Assembly (NCBI GenBank): GCA_964580585.1
Contig: CAZOKZ010000003.1
Span: 61,365 to 125,364 of the forward strand
DNA length: 64,000 nucleotides
From: CAZOKZ01 sp964580585
GTDB taxonomy: Bacteria; Sumerlaeota; Sumerlaeia; SLMS01; JAHLLQ01
Reading direction: 5' to 3'
A program made the position numbers and the translations under genes. Positions 16,766 to 26,055 of this stretch are shown one piece after another. The stretch's first letter is position 1. The number at the start of each line of letters is the position of its first letter. Under the pieces are notes generated by a model. The model did no database searches. It saw nothing but the letters and a program-made list of their open reading frames with translations, and was not told where the DNA came from.

Positions 16766-18262
16766 ATGCGACCTGTTTTCTCTTTTCACGCTTGGCGTGT
16801 TTTTTCCGCCCTTTTTGTTCTGGTGGCATGGGCTTCGTTGGGGCATGCCGGCCCATTCGATTCTTATGTCGCACGATTACCGCGTACTTCGGACGGTGGG
16901 ATTCTGTTTTCCGTCAAAGCGCCCGGCGCCCGAGCAGCCTATCTGGTCGGCGATTTTAATGGGTGGGGCGGTATCAAGTCGGGCTCGATTCCCAAAGCGC
17001 GTACCGCCATGGAAGGACCCGATGATAACGGTGTTTTTACCAAGACATTGAAACTGACGCCAGGATCCTATGGTTTTCGTTATGTGATTCACGATCATTG
17101 GGACCTGGAGCTTCCCGTTGGGGTTGATCTGATCCCTTTTACCCCGGACGGGAACAATGTTTTGCAAGTGAACGTGAAAGGCGAAGCCGAGCCGGGAGGA
17201 ACCCCCTACGTTTATCCGCCTCGTCCAACCGAAAATGGAATGGAGTTCCGCGTTTTCGCCCCCAGCTATTCCAAAGCGTATCTGGTGGGGACATTCAACA
17301 GTTGGGGAAATCAGAAACAAGGTATTGTTACCGACGAAAGCTGCGCCATGCAGTCCGTGGACTATAGCGAATTCGTGAAAACGATATCGCTGTCTCCGGG
17401 CAAATACGAGTACATGGTCAATTTGGATAATCGAGCCGACCGCTGGATGCACGGTTCGGATCAACTTCCAATGGGTCCTTCGGGACGGCGTTTTTTTATG
17501 GTCGAATTCAACCCGCTGGGAAAACCCAAGGACACCCTGTTCGCCTTCCCACCACGTGTCGTAAATGGGGGAGTCGAATTTTGTATTTTTGCGCCCGATT
17601 CGACCAAGGTCAGTATCGCGGGAACCTTTAACGGATGGGGAAACCATAAAGATGGTCAAATCAATTCGGAAGAAGCGCAAATGGCAGCGGCAGGCAATGG
17701 TTTCTTCTTTAAGAAATTTGACCTGATACCCGAGACCTATTCCTTCCAATACGTTGTCGAAGGCAACTTTGGTGGATGGCACAAAGTGGACGAAAAATAC
17801 CTGCCGCGCGATCATGACAGCAATAGCATGTTTACCCTTTCGGGCGATCAAATTACCGAGATGAAGGGGAAGCGCGATCCACGCATGGATTACGCGGAGT
17901 TGCTCGATCTCAATCCATCGCGACTTTCACACTACTCATCCCGATTCAGCCAAAGCTCGATCCAACAACCCATCATTTATCTGTTCTATCAACCGGGGAA
18001 CGACGATACATGGGAAGTCATTCGCTGGCTTCATTCCGACGAAGGAAAAGAGTACTGCTCCGCAACGCAAATTCACCTGTTCGATTGCTCAAAATATCCG
18101 GTAACGCCAAAAGAATACAACGTCTCTGCATATCCCACCGCCGTGTGGGTAAATGAAATCGGCGAAGAACTCGGACGCACGGAATTTGACAGTTCCATGC
18201 CGCTGTTTATGGAAAAATTCAGATTCCTCGGTGGAACGGAACGCCTGACAGCCAGCAATTGA
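16766..18262 (+). CDS. Secreted protein with three CBM48-type domains and a thioredoxin-like end
   Basis: 498 residues. A signal peptide (FSALFVLVAWASLGHAG) is followed by three tandem repeats of about 115 residues, each with the glycogen-binding/CBM48 hallmark: AYLVGDFNGWG, AYLVGTFNSWG and VSIAGTFNGWG, each ending in a beta strand such as FRYVIHDHW or FQYVVEGNF. The last 110 residues look like a thioredoxin fold with YPTAVWVNE as the cis-Pro loop, but no CxxC. It probably binds alpha-glucan outside the cytoplasm. An upstream in-frame GTG (16751) overlaps the only GGAG. I prefer the ATG because it gives a standard signal peptide. Confidence 0.82.
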   Translation: MRPVFSFHAWRVFSALFVLVAWASLGHAGPFDSYVARLPRTSDGGILFSVKAPGARAAYLVGDFNGWGGIKSGSIPKARTAMEGPDDNGVFTKTLKLTPGSYGFRYVIHDHWDLELPVGVDLIPFTPDGNNVLQVNVKGEAEPGGTPYVYPPRPTENGMEFRVFAPSYSKAYLVGTFNSWGNQKQGIVTDESCAMQSVDYSEFVKTISLSPGKYEYMVNLDNRADRWMHGSDQLPMGPSGRRFFMVEFNPLGKPKDTLFAFPPRVVNGGVEFCIFAPDSTKVSIAGTFNGWGNHKDGQINSEEAQMAAAGNGFFFKKFDLIPETYSFQYVVEGNFGGWHKVDEKYLPRDHDSNSMFTLSGDQITEMKGKRDPRMDYAELLDLNPSRLSHYSSRFSQSSIQQPIIYLFYQPGNDDTWEVIRWLHSDEGKEYCSATQIHLFDCSKYPVTPKEYNVSAYPTAVWVNEIGEELGRTEFDSSMPLFMEKFRFLGGTERLTASN

Positions 18263-18272
18263 CCAATCGACA

Positions 18273-18677
18273 CTACGCCGCCGGGGCTATCGGGGGCAGA
18301 TCGCCGTCATTATTGTCGTCCGGTGAAATCCAATCTTCCGGCTTCAGAGGTGGCAGACCGAATCGCGCGCGAGCCTGATCGCAGCGTTCGTTTTGCACGC
18401 CATTGACCCATGAAGCATCGAACGCCCGGCAAACGCTCGGCCGGTTCGGGTGGATCGAGCAAAACACCTGCTTGCAGAGTTCGCCTTCCAGCGCCACACA
18501 CCGAGGATTCGAGCCGCCGGTTCCCTTCATCATCAACCGGTGCGGACCGAGACGATCGGTCATTTCGACCGGCACGCCGCCCGGCGTGGTCAGGTTCGAT
18601 TCCCCCCAATAAAAACTGACGCGAAACATCGTGCAGCACACGCCGCAGCTCAAACAGGGATTCGGGGGATTGGCCAT
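18273..18677 (-). CDS. YkgJ-family cysteine cluster protein
   Basis: 134 residues. The N-terminus CLSCGVCCTMF and later CVALEGELC, CSIHPNRPSVCRAF match the YkgJ family (PF03692), which holds conserved cysteines thought to bind a metal or Fe-S cluster. No partner is evident. A start at 18704 would add nine residues; GAGTG ahead of 18677 makes that start more likely. The gene is convergent with the CBM48 gene, with only about ten bases between their ends. Confidence 0.85.
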   Translation of the reverse strand: MANPPNPCLSCGVCCTMFRVSFYWGESNLTTPGGVPVEMTDRLGPHRLMMKGTGGSNPRCVALEGELCKQVFCSIHPNRPSVCRAFDASWVNGVQNERCDQARARFGLPPLKPEDWISPDDNNDGDLPPIAPAA

Positions 18678-18955
18678 GAGACACTCGATCGGTGGATAGT
18701 TCATTCAGCCCGGAGGGCGAGCCAGAATCAACTATCCACTTTTGTTCGGAAATCAAGCGGAACCCGCACAGAATGAACCCACCCTAACTCCGGGATTAAT
18801 GATTGTTAATAATTCGGAATTTCTTTGCAAAGTTCGACTGGGTTGATAAAGTGCAACCGTCTTGGGGCTGCGTTGTTCAAACCCAAAGCGTGTGATTTTA
18901 AATCTCCGATGTGCGAAGATTCCGAACGGCATGTTTTGAAGGAAAGAAGGATACC

Positions 18956-21826
18956 ATGAAAAGTCATCTAAATATTACTCCTTATACGCTTGCTATGCTG
19001 ACGGTGTGGATGGGGTCGTCGGCCATGGCTCAGATTTCGATCGATTCGCTCGTTCCTAATAGCGCCAACCCGGGTGACAACAACGTGAGTGTGACCGCGA
19101 CGTTGAGCGGGACGCTCCCGCCCGCCCAGGTTCAGCCCACGGCGTTTGAAATCGGAACGCTCAGCGGCTTTGCCGTGTCGCGCCCCAACTCTACCGAAGT
19201 TACCGCCACGTTCAGTTTCCCGGCCAACATGCCCGAAAGCGTCTATAACGTGACGATTACGTTTCCTTCGCCTAACGGCGATTTGCCCGTGATGTTAGCG
19301 AATGGGTTTACCTTGGGGAACGCGGCGCCTCCCGCAACGAACGGTTTGGTTTCCAGAACGGGATACAGCTACCCGGGCTATACGCTCTTTGCGCCCATCC
19401 AACAAACGACGACGTACCTGATCGATCAAAACGGCAACGTGGCTCATACGTGGGAGAGCAGTTATTCTGTCAATCTGTCGGCTTATTTGATGGACGACGG
19501 ATCGATTCTGCGCGCGGCGAGCGATGCGGGGACGGGGTTGGTCGAACGCATCGACATAGACAACAACGTTGTCTGGAGCTGGACGCCGAGCGTTGACTCG
19601 AACTTGAAATTGCACCACGACATCGAGCCGCTGCCCAACGGCAACGTCTTGATGATTGCGTACGATGTGATTACCGCAGCCGAGGCCATTTCTGCGGGGC
19701 GCGATCCCTCCTTGTTGAGCACCGATGAGCTTTGGTCCGAAAGTATCATCGAGGTCGAACCCAATGGCGCCAACGGTGGGACGATTGTCTGGCGATGGAA
19801 TGCTTGGGATCACCTGGTCCAGGATTATCTTAATGTCAAATCGACGAACGGAAAATCGACCAATGGTGCCCCGGGCGCTCATCCCGAGCTGATCGATCTG
19901 AATTATGTGCTGAACACAGATGAAGACTGGCTGCATTTCAACGGAATCGACTACAATGCCGAATTGGATCAGATTGTCGTCTCGTCGCGTTCGTTGAGTG
20001 AAATCTGGATCATCGATCACAGTTCGAGCACCGCCGAAGCGGGCAGTCATTCTGGCGGAAATGGAGGCCGAGGTGGCGATTTGCTCTATCGGTGGGGGAA
20101 TCCCCAGGTTTACGACGCGGGCGATGCAAACGATCAGACTTTTTTTGGTCAGCACAATCCCCAGTGGATCGATAGCAGTTATCCCGGCGGAGGCAACATC
20201 CTGGTCTTCAACAACGGCCAAGGACGAACAGGCGGCGATTATTCTTCGGTCGATGAAATTGTTCCCCCGCTCAATGGTTACAATTACACCCTGACGCCAG
20301 GTTCGGCCTGGGGACCGTCCTCAGCGACTTGGACATATGTCGCTCCGAATCCAACGGACTTTTACGCCGATCATATTTCCGGCACGCAACGTTTGCCGGA
20401 TGGCAATACGCTGATTTGCCATGGAACCGCGGGAGAAATTTTTGAAGTCACCCCGAGCGGAGACATCGTCTGGGACTATATTAATCCGTATATCGCCAGC
20501 ACGCCACAAGGCGACAGCAACCAACTGTTCCGCGCGACCCGGTATGATCTGGACGCCGATCCGATCATCGCATTGGGGCTCAATAAAACCGGATCGAACC
20601 AATATTCTTACCCGATTGTCGATTCGGCCCAGGTGTTATGCTACAATAACACGTCGGAAATTATCGCTCCCGCCTCGGGCGAGGCTTTCTATGGTCAGGA
20701 CGCCCAGTATTTTGGTTACCAACCCAGTTACACGATCAGCGCCGATGGCTTGACGGTAAGGGACAACATCACGCGCCTGGTGTGGGTGAAAGACCCCGAT
20801 CTGAATGGTGACGGCGTAATCGACGTGAACGACAAACTGTCGGCTGACGATGCGGAACTTTATCCCGCGACGCTCAATGCGATTAATTACGGCGGTTACA
20901 ACGATTGGCGTTTGCCATCGGTCAAAGAGCAATACTCGCTGATGGATTTTTCAGGCGCCACAGGCATGGATGCGGCCAGTTCCAAACCGTATCTCGATAC
21001 CGCGTATTTCGATTTCGCTTTTGGCGACGAATCGGCGGGCGAACGTTACATTGATTCTCAATGGGCCACGACCACACGTTATGTCAGCACGGTCTTCGGC
21101 GGCAGCGAAGCAATGTTTGGGAATAATTTCGCCGATGGGCGTATCAAAGGTTACGGTCTGAGCGATCCTGGTACCGGTGGGGAAAAACTCTTCTACGTAC
21201 GTTGCGTGCGCGGCAATCCGGACTACGGTATCAACGACTTTGTCGATAACGGCGACGACACGGTAACCGATCTCGCCACGGGTTTGATGTGGCAGCAGGA
21301 CGACAGCGGCACGGGTAAAAACTGGGAAGAAGCGCTTGCGTACGTCGAGCAAATGAACGCGGCGAACTACCTGGGGCACAGCGATTGGCGATTACCGAAT
21401 ATCAAAGAGCTGCAAAGTCTCACCGATTACACACGTTCGCCGGATACCACGAATTCCGCCGCCATTGACCCGATTTTCAACGTGACGCCGATCACCGACG
21501 AAGGCGGCTCGACCAATTATCCATTCTACTGGAGTGGCACGACACACGTCGAAAACGAAGTTGGAACTTATGCATCCTACGTGTGCTTTGGCGAAGCCCT
21601 CGGATTCATGGAGGACCCGATGAATCCCGGCACATACAACTTGCAGGACGTACACGGCGCCGGTGCGCAACGTAGTGACCCGAAGGAAGGAAACCCCGCC
21701 GATTATCCCAACGGCCATGGACCTCAGGGCGATGTCATCCGCATTTACAATTTCGTGCGTTTAGTGCGCGACGCGGACATTGCACCCACACCGACGGTAA
21801 CAAGCGATCAGTGGGCGATATTCTAA
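18956..21826 (+). CDS. Secreted arylsulfotransferase-like protein fused to two DUF1566 domains
   Basis: 956 residues. A signal peptide (YTLAMLTVWMGSSAMAQ) is followed by an IPT/TIG-like domain of about 90 residues (SIDSLVPNSANPGD), then a beta-propeller like that of arylsulfate sulfotransferases (HHDIEPLPNGNVLMIAYD, DWLHFNGIDYNAELDQIVVS), and then two DUF1566/Lcl domains (GGYNDWRLPSVKEQ and LGHSDWRLPNIKELQSLTDY). Such DUF1566 domains are found on secreted and surface proteins. I chose ATG 18956 because GAAGGA lies five bases upstream and a signal peptide starts there. The combination is odd; enzymatic activity is not certain. Confidence 0.8.
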   Translation: MKSHLNITPYTLAMLTVWMGSSAMAQISIDSLVPNSANPGDNNVSVTATLSGTLPPAQVQPTAFEIGTLSGFAVSRPNSTEVTATFSFPANMPESVYNVTITFPSPNGDLPVMLANGFTLGNAAPPATNGLVSRTGYSYPGYTLFAPIQQTTTYLIDQNGNVAHTWESSYSVNLSAYLMDDGSILRAASDAGTGLVERIDIDNNVVWSWTPSVDSNLKLHHDIEPLPNGNVLMIAYDVITAAEAISAGRDPSLLSTDELWSESIIEVEPNGANGGTIVWRWNAWDHLVQDYLNVKSTNGKSTNGAPGAHPELIDLNYVLNTDEDWLHFNGIDYNAELDQIVVSSRSLSEIWIIDHSSSTAEAGSHSGGNGGRGGDLLYRWGNPQVYDAGDANDQTFFGQHNPQWIDSSYPGGGNILVFNNGQGRTGGDYSSVDEIVPPLNGYNYTLTPGSAWGPSSATWTYVAPNPTDFYADHISGTQRLPDGNTLICHGTAGEIFEVTPSGDIVWDYINPYIASTPQGDSNQLFRATRYDLDADPIIALGLNKTGSNQYSYPIVDSAQVLCYNNTSEIIAPASGEAFYGQDAQYFGYQPSYTISADGLTVRDNITRLVWVKDPDLNGDGVIDVNDKLSADDAELYPATLNAINYGGYNDWRLPSVKEQYSLMDFSGATGMDAASSKPYLDTAYFDFAFGDESAGERYIDSQWATTTRYVSTVFGGSEAMFGNNFADGRIKGYGLSDPGTGGEKLFYVRCVRGNPDYGINDFVDNGDDTVTDLATGLMWQQDDSGTGKNWEEALAYVEQMNAANYLGHSDWRLPNIKELQSLTDYTRSPDTTNSAAIDPIFNVTPITDEGGSTNYPFYWSGTTHVENEVGTYASYVCFGEALGFMEDPMNPGTYNLQDVHGAGAQRSDPKEGNPADYPNGHGPQGDVIRIYNFVRLVRDADIAPTPTVTSDQWAIF

Positions 21827-21865
21827 CGGGAGCACGGCGGGATAAATCACGAAGCTCGATTCAAG

Positions 21866-21905
21866 CATGAGTCCTATGCGACCTCTATGTCACATAGGAC
21901 TCATG
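21866..21905. terminator. Perfect 13-bp hairpin between convergent genes
   Basis: CATGAGTCCTATG (21866-21878) is perfectly complementary to 21893-21905, with a 14-base loop. It lies between the ends of the arylsulfotransferase-like gene and mgtE, so it can serve as a terminator for both, although the T-tracts are weak. Confidence 0.55.
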
Positions 21906-21930
21906 ATTATATAGATGCCTAGGGGACGCT

Positions 21931-23283
21931 CTATCCCCACCGTGCCAGGATATGCATGCTGATATGCACATAGATGAACAACCCGGCAACGTCGATCAGG
22001 GTGCTGATAAACGGACCCGACATCAACGCGGGGTCGAGTCCCATTTTTTCCAGCACCAACGGTAGCAATGTGCCGATTAAATTCGACATGGTGACAATCG
22101 TTGCCAGTCCGATCCCGATGCATACACCGAGAACGACACTGCTTTCCAGATAAAGAACGATGTTAAACGCGAGCAGGCCCAAAATGGTGGCGAGCAAAAA
22201 GCTGACACCAATTTCGCGCATTAGGATCTTCAGCGTGTCGGATAATTCCACTTCACCCGTGGCGAGTGCGCGAATGACCAGCGCTGCCGATTGCGTTCCC
22301 GTGTTACCACCGGTGGCAACCATGATTGGGATGAACAATGCCAACACGATGGTGGTATTGAGAAAATCCTGTGCGCCTTTCAGCAAAAACACCCCAACCG
22401 TTTCCGCCAGAAGCAACGCCACCAGCCACACAACGCGGCTCTTGGCCAGGTCCAGCACACGCGCGGTCAGATACGAGTCCTCGACGGGAATGATGGCCGC
22501 CTGCATCTGCGCGTCCTCGGTGTACTCGGCCTCGATAATATCCATCATATCGTCGAATGTGATGATACCGAGCAATTTACTGTCCGAATCGACGACCGGC
22601 AGCGCGATCAAGTCGTAGTGACGCAACATCTCGGCGGCTTCTTCCTGGTCGGCAGTCGCCTCGATCTTGATCACGTTTTCTTCCATCATATCTTCAATGA
22701 CGAGATCGAGCGGAGCGGACACCAACTTGCGCAATGAAACGGTGCCGAGAAGTTTTTGATGCTTATCGACGACATAGAGCGCGTACACCGTTTCGCGATC
22801 GATACCCAGACGACGGATTTTTGCCAGTGCGTCCTCGATCGTCATTTGCGGGCGCAGATAAATGAAGTCCGGCGTCATCAAACGCCCGACGCTTTCCTCC
22901 GGGTAATTCAGCAGTGTCTGGGCAATCTGTCGCTCTTCGGGCGACAGCATCGTCATCAGGCGGCTGGCGGCGATCGCAGGCAAATCTTCGAGCAGCGCCG
23001 TGCGATCGTCGGGCGACATCTCTTCGAGGATGTGGCGGATCGTTTCGCTCTTCAGCTTTTCGAGCAGCGCGGCCTGCTGAGGAAACTCCAGGTACTCGAA
23101 CACCTCGGTCGCCACGTCTTTCGACAGCAGACGAAACACCACCACGAGGTCGCTTTCCTCGAGGTCCGAAATCATTTCGGCCAAATCCACGGCAGGCAGT
23201 TCCGCCAGGACTTCCTTCAGGTTGCGGAAGTCCTTGCGGGCAACGAGTTCTTCGATTTCGGGAAGGAGCAGTCTGCCGAGCAT
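21931..23283 (-). CDS. mgtE: Magnesium transporter MgtE
   Basis: 450 residues, standard length. Domain order: N-terminal superhelical domain (LAELPAVDLAEMISDLEESD), a CBS-domain pair (about 130-255) and a five-helix membrane domain with the family signature GGNTGTQSAALVIRALATG. It takes up Mg2+ through the inner membrane, with the N domain and CBS pair closing the pore at high Mg2+. No M-box riboswitch is visible upstream. Confidence 0.96.
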   Translation of the reverse strand: MLGRLLLPEIEELVARKDFRNLKEVLAELPAVDLAEMISDLEESDLVVVFRLLSKDVATEVFEYLEFPQQAALLEKLKSETIRHILEEMSPDDRTALLEDLPAIAASRLMTMLSPEERQIAQTLLNYPEESVGRLMTPDFIYLRPQMTIEDALAKIRRLGIDRETVYALYVVDKHQKLLGTVSLRKLVSAPLDLVIEDMMEENVIKIEATADQEEAAEMLRHYDLIALPVVDSDSKLLGIITFDDMMDIIEAEYTEDAQMQAAIIPVEDSYLTARVLDLAKSRVVWLVALLLAETVGVFLLKGAQDFLNTTIVLALFIPIMVATGGNTGTQSAALVIRALATGEVELSDTLKILMREIGVSFLLATILGLLAFNIVLYLESSVVLGVCIGIGLATIVTMSNLIGTLLPLVLEKMGLDPALMSGPFISTLIDVAGLFIYVHISMHILARWG

Positions 23284-23437
23284 CGAAGGGCCTTTGACGC
23301 AGGAATGGGAAAGTTCAAGCAGGACTGAAACGGTATCTCAAACCGAGTGGCGATTCCGGTCAATGGAAGGTTGGCGGCGAGAGGGAACCGATTTTGGAAA
23401 CCGGTTGCTTGAAAGCAGGGAAAGTTGGCTTTTCGGG

Positions 23438-23478
23438 GAAAAATAACGGGTTACCGTGCGCAATCTTTCGGTAACCCG
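23438..23478 (-). terminator. Intrinsic terminator of ggt
   Basis: CGGGTTACCG (23447-23456) and CGGTAACCCG (23469-23478) form a 10-bp stem. Read on the minus strand it is followed by TTATTTTTCCCC. It lies just downstream of the ggt stop codon. Confidence 0.85.
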
Positions 23479-23510
23479 TGTCCGATCTCAGGAAAGTCTG
23501 CCGGGTACGC

Positions 23511-25238
23511 TCAGTAGGCCCCGACAGCGGCATTGCGACGAGCGTCCGCGCCGCCTTCCAGCGCGTCTCCCAGACGATCGATCCATACGCCTTGCACCCC
23601 GCCGAAGAACTCGTCTCGCGATTCGTATTTTTCGAGCGAAATCGCCCGGTCGGACGGGAAAAATGCCGCCGTTTTTTGCATCGTTTCGTCGCTGATCGGG
23701 CTTTCGAAAGACAACACACGCGTCCTGGTATTGAAGAACACACGCGGGGCCTGGATGGCTTCATTCATGGATTTGCCGAAATCGATTTTCTGAATCAACG
23801 TCTGCACCACCGCGCTCGGAATGCGCGGGCCGCCGGGCGACCCCAACGTTCCCACCGGCTTGCCGTCTTTGAACACGAGCACCGGCGCGATGCTCGAACG
23901 TGGGATTTTGCCCGCCGCCGGAGCGTTTGGGTGGTCGGCTTCGAACGTGAAATCCGCCATGTGGTTGTTCAGCACAATGCCCATTTCGGGCACCACGATT
24001 CCCGATCCGAACCAGCCATTGATCGACTGGGTCAACGCCACCACGTTGCCTTCTTTATCCGCGACGGATAGGTGGGTCGTGTTCCCTTCGATCCCCGGAA
24101 GATCGAAGTTCACGTTGATTGCGCCAGGAACGGTCTTCACCGCATTCGCATCCAACGTGGAAGGCATCACCATCTCGGCGCGAGCGGCATTGGTCCAATC
24201 CGGCGAGAGCATCCACGCCACGGGCACGGGATAGGTCGCTGGATCGGCGACCTTCTCGCCGCAAATCTTGTACGCATTGTCGAGCGCGCCGATCAGCAGC
24301 GTGTAAAACTCGGGCGAGTCGGGACCGAGCGCTGCGAGGTCGAATTTCTCCAGTTGATTCAGCGTTTCAAGCACGATCAGTCCGCCCTGGCTGGGCGGTC
24401 CGGTCGTCACAATTTCATACCCGCGATAGGATGTGCGGATTTTCGGCGTTTGGCGCGGTTCGTACCGCATGATGTCTTTGGCGGAAACTACCCCGCCGAC
24501 ATCCTGAATCGAGCGGGCGATTTTCGCCGCGGCGATGTCGCCGTAAATGGCGCTTGGTCCCTGGCTCTTGATCTTCTTCAGCGTCATCGCCAAGTCCGTC
24601 TGGATCAGTTGCGTTCCCACGTCCCAGGGATGGCGTCCATCCTTCAGAAAAATCTGTGCTGCCGAGGGATTCTTCGCCAGCAAATCCGCTCGCGCGACCA
24701 TCTTGGCATGCAACCGCTTGTCGATCTCGAAACCATCCTCGGCAAGCCGGATTGCCGGATCCAGACAGTCGGAAAATTCCAGCCATCCGTTGTTGAACTG
24801 CAACTCCCAGAGGGCGCGCGCCATGCCTGGAACGCCGACAGAGAGCGGACCGGTTTGCATTTTCTCGCCGGTAATTTCTCCGCTGCCGTTTGTGTAATGC
24901 TCGGCCTTCAACCCTGACGGAGCCGTCTCCCGAAAATCCATGACCTCGGTGCGCAAGCTGTTGGGGCTGTGCGTTACCATGAACCCGCCGCCACCAAGGC
25001 CGCTCGCATGGGGTTCGAGCACGCTGAGGGCAAATGCTGCCGCAGTGACCGCGTCAAACGCGTTGCCGCCCTTTTCCAGCATTTCGATGCCTGCCTGAAC
25101 CGCCAGAGGATGACCCGCCGCGATCATCACCGTCGCCGTGCTGGATCTGTCGGAGGCGTGAACCTGAGCCGAAGCCGCGCAGGGGGTGATTGCTGCCAGT
25201 AAAGTGAAAAAAAATGTCCAAGGAATCAATCGAGCCAT
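23511..25238 (-). CDS. ggt: Gamma-glutamyltransferase
   Basis: 575 residues. It cleaves gamma-glutamyl bonds (for example of glutathione) in the periplasm. A signal peptide (LIPWTFFFTLLAAITPCAASA) precedes AAGHPLAVQAGIEMLEKGGNA, the classic N-terminal block. The autocatalytic cleavage site is NTTHLSVAD, whose first Thr of TTH becomes the nucleophile of the small subunit, followed by GSGIVVPEMGIVLNNHM and GSPGGPRIPSAVVQT. The frame extends further upstream, but GGGAG six bases before 25238 and the signal peptide fix the start. A terminator follows the gene. Confidence 0.95.
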   Translation of the reverse strand: MARLIPWTFFFTLLAAITPCAASAQVHASDRSSTATVMIAAGHPLAVQAGIEMLEKGGNAFDAVTAAAFALSVLEPHASGLGGGGFMVTHSPNSLRTEVMDFRETAPSGLKAEHYTNGSGEITGEKMQTGPLSVGVPGMARALWELQFNNGWLEFSDCLDPAIRLAEDGFEIDKRLHAKMVARADLLAKNPSAAQIFLKDGRHPWDVGTQLIQTDLAMTLKKIKSQGPSAIYGDIAAAKIARSIQDVGGVVSAKDIMRYEPRQTPKIRTSYRGYEIVTTGPPSQGGLIVLETLNQLEKFDLAALGPDSPEFYTLLIGALDNAYKICGEKVADPATYPVPVAWMLSPDWTNAARAEMVMPSTLDANAVKTVPGAINVNFDLPGIEGNTTHLSVADKEGNVVALTQSINGWFGSGIVVPEMGIVLNNHMADFTFEADHPNAPAAGKIPRSSIAPVLVFKDGKPVGTLGSPGGPRIPSAVVQTLIQKIDFGKSMNEAIQAPRVFFNTRTRVLSFESPISDETMQKTAAFFPSDRAISLEKYESRDEFFGGVQGVWIDRLGDALEGGADARRNAAVGAY

Positions 25239-25354
25239 CTTATCTCCCATATTAATCGAACGAATGCACGCCCGATGAGTGCTGTATGTGGAAATTGTGG
25301 TATTTAACGGGGCGATCAGGCAACGCGAAAACTCACCCGGCGTCCAGGTTGGGA

Positions 25355-26020
25355 TCAACCTTGCAACACTTTGGCCAATTCGTCGAGCACTCCAGCGGCG
25401 GCGGGGTGGGCGCTGCTGGCGGCGAGTTCCCACGTGGTGAATTCACCTCCGTACAGCGAAGCTGTGGCGTTTGGATCGGCTCCAGCGTCGATCAACAGTT
25501 GGGCGATTTTCGCCGCATTGGCGGGGGTTGTTTGACGTCGAATTTCCACTCCGTTTGCGGCAACATAATGCAGCAACATGGCGCGATGACCGAATCTCGA
25601 GCGGGCGGAGACAAGACGCGGTTCTTGAACGAGCAGCATTTGCAGCGTCGCGATATCTCCGCATACCACGGCATCGACCGCGCGTTCAAATTCGGCATCT
25701 GGTGTCAGATCGCCCAAAGTTTCAACGGCGTTCCAATCGGGAAATCCATGTTCGCGGGCAATCGTTTCGCGGGCATCGTCCAGTGAAATGTCAGCGGCTA
25801 AAGCAGCCTGCTCTGTCATGCCGACAAGTCGTGGTAAATAATTGCAAAATTCGATATCGGCGCCTTTGCGATTTTCTCGATGCGCCTCGAACAGAATTTG
25901 CGCTTGATGACCGAGCACCACGCGGATGGGCAATCTTACCCAATCCGATTCGTATATCGCGGGATATAACCGCTGAACCAAATCCACATGTGGATGGATG
26001 TATAGAGGGCTGGATTCCAT
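25355..26020 (-). CDS. Ankyrin-repeat protein
   Basis: 221 residues. The C-terminal half carries ankyrin repeats (AVDAVVCGDIATLQMLLVQEP; AAKIAQLLIDAGADPNA; WELAASSAHPAAAGVLDEL, all quoted in part). The N-terminal 110 residues are helical and unassigned (AREHGFPDWNAVETL is a motif common ahead of such repeats in bacterial proteins). No signal peptide, so it is probably cytoplasmic and mediates protein binding. It lies between ggt and the thioredoxin-like gene, same strand; partners unknown. Confidence 0.8.
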   Translation of the reverse strand: MESSPLYIHPHVDLVQRLYPAIYESDWVRLPIRVVLGHQAQILFEAHRENRKGADIEFCNYLPRLVGMTEQAALAADISLDDARETIAREHGFPDWNAVETLGDLTPDAEFERAVDAVVCGDIATLQMLLVQEPRLVSARSRFGHRAMLLHYVAANGVEIRRQTTPANAAKIAQLLIDAGADPNATASLYGGEFTTWELAASSAHPAAAGVLDELAKVLQG

Positions 26021-26055
26021 GAGGAATGCTCGAATCGAATGAGTGAAATTTGGGG

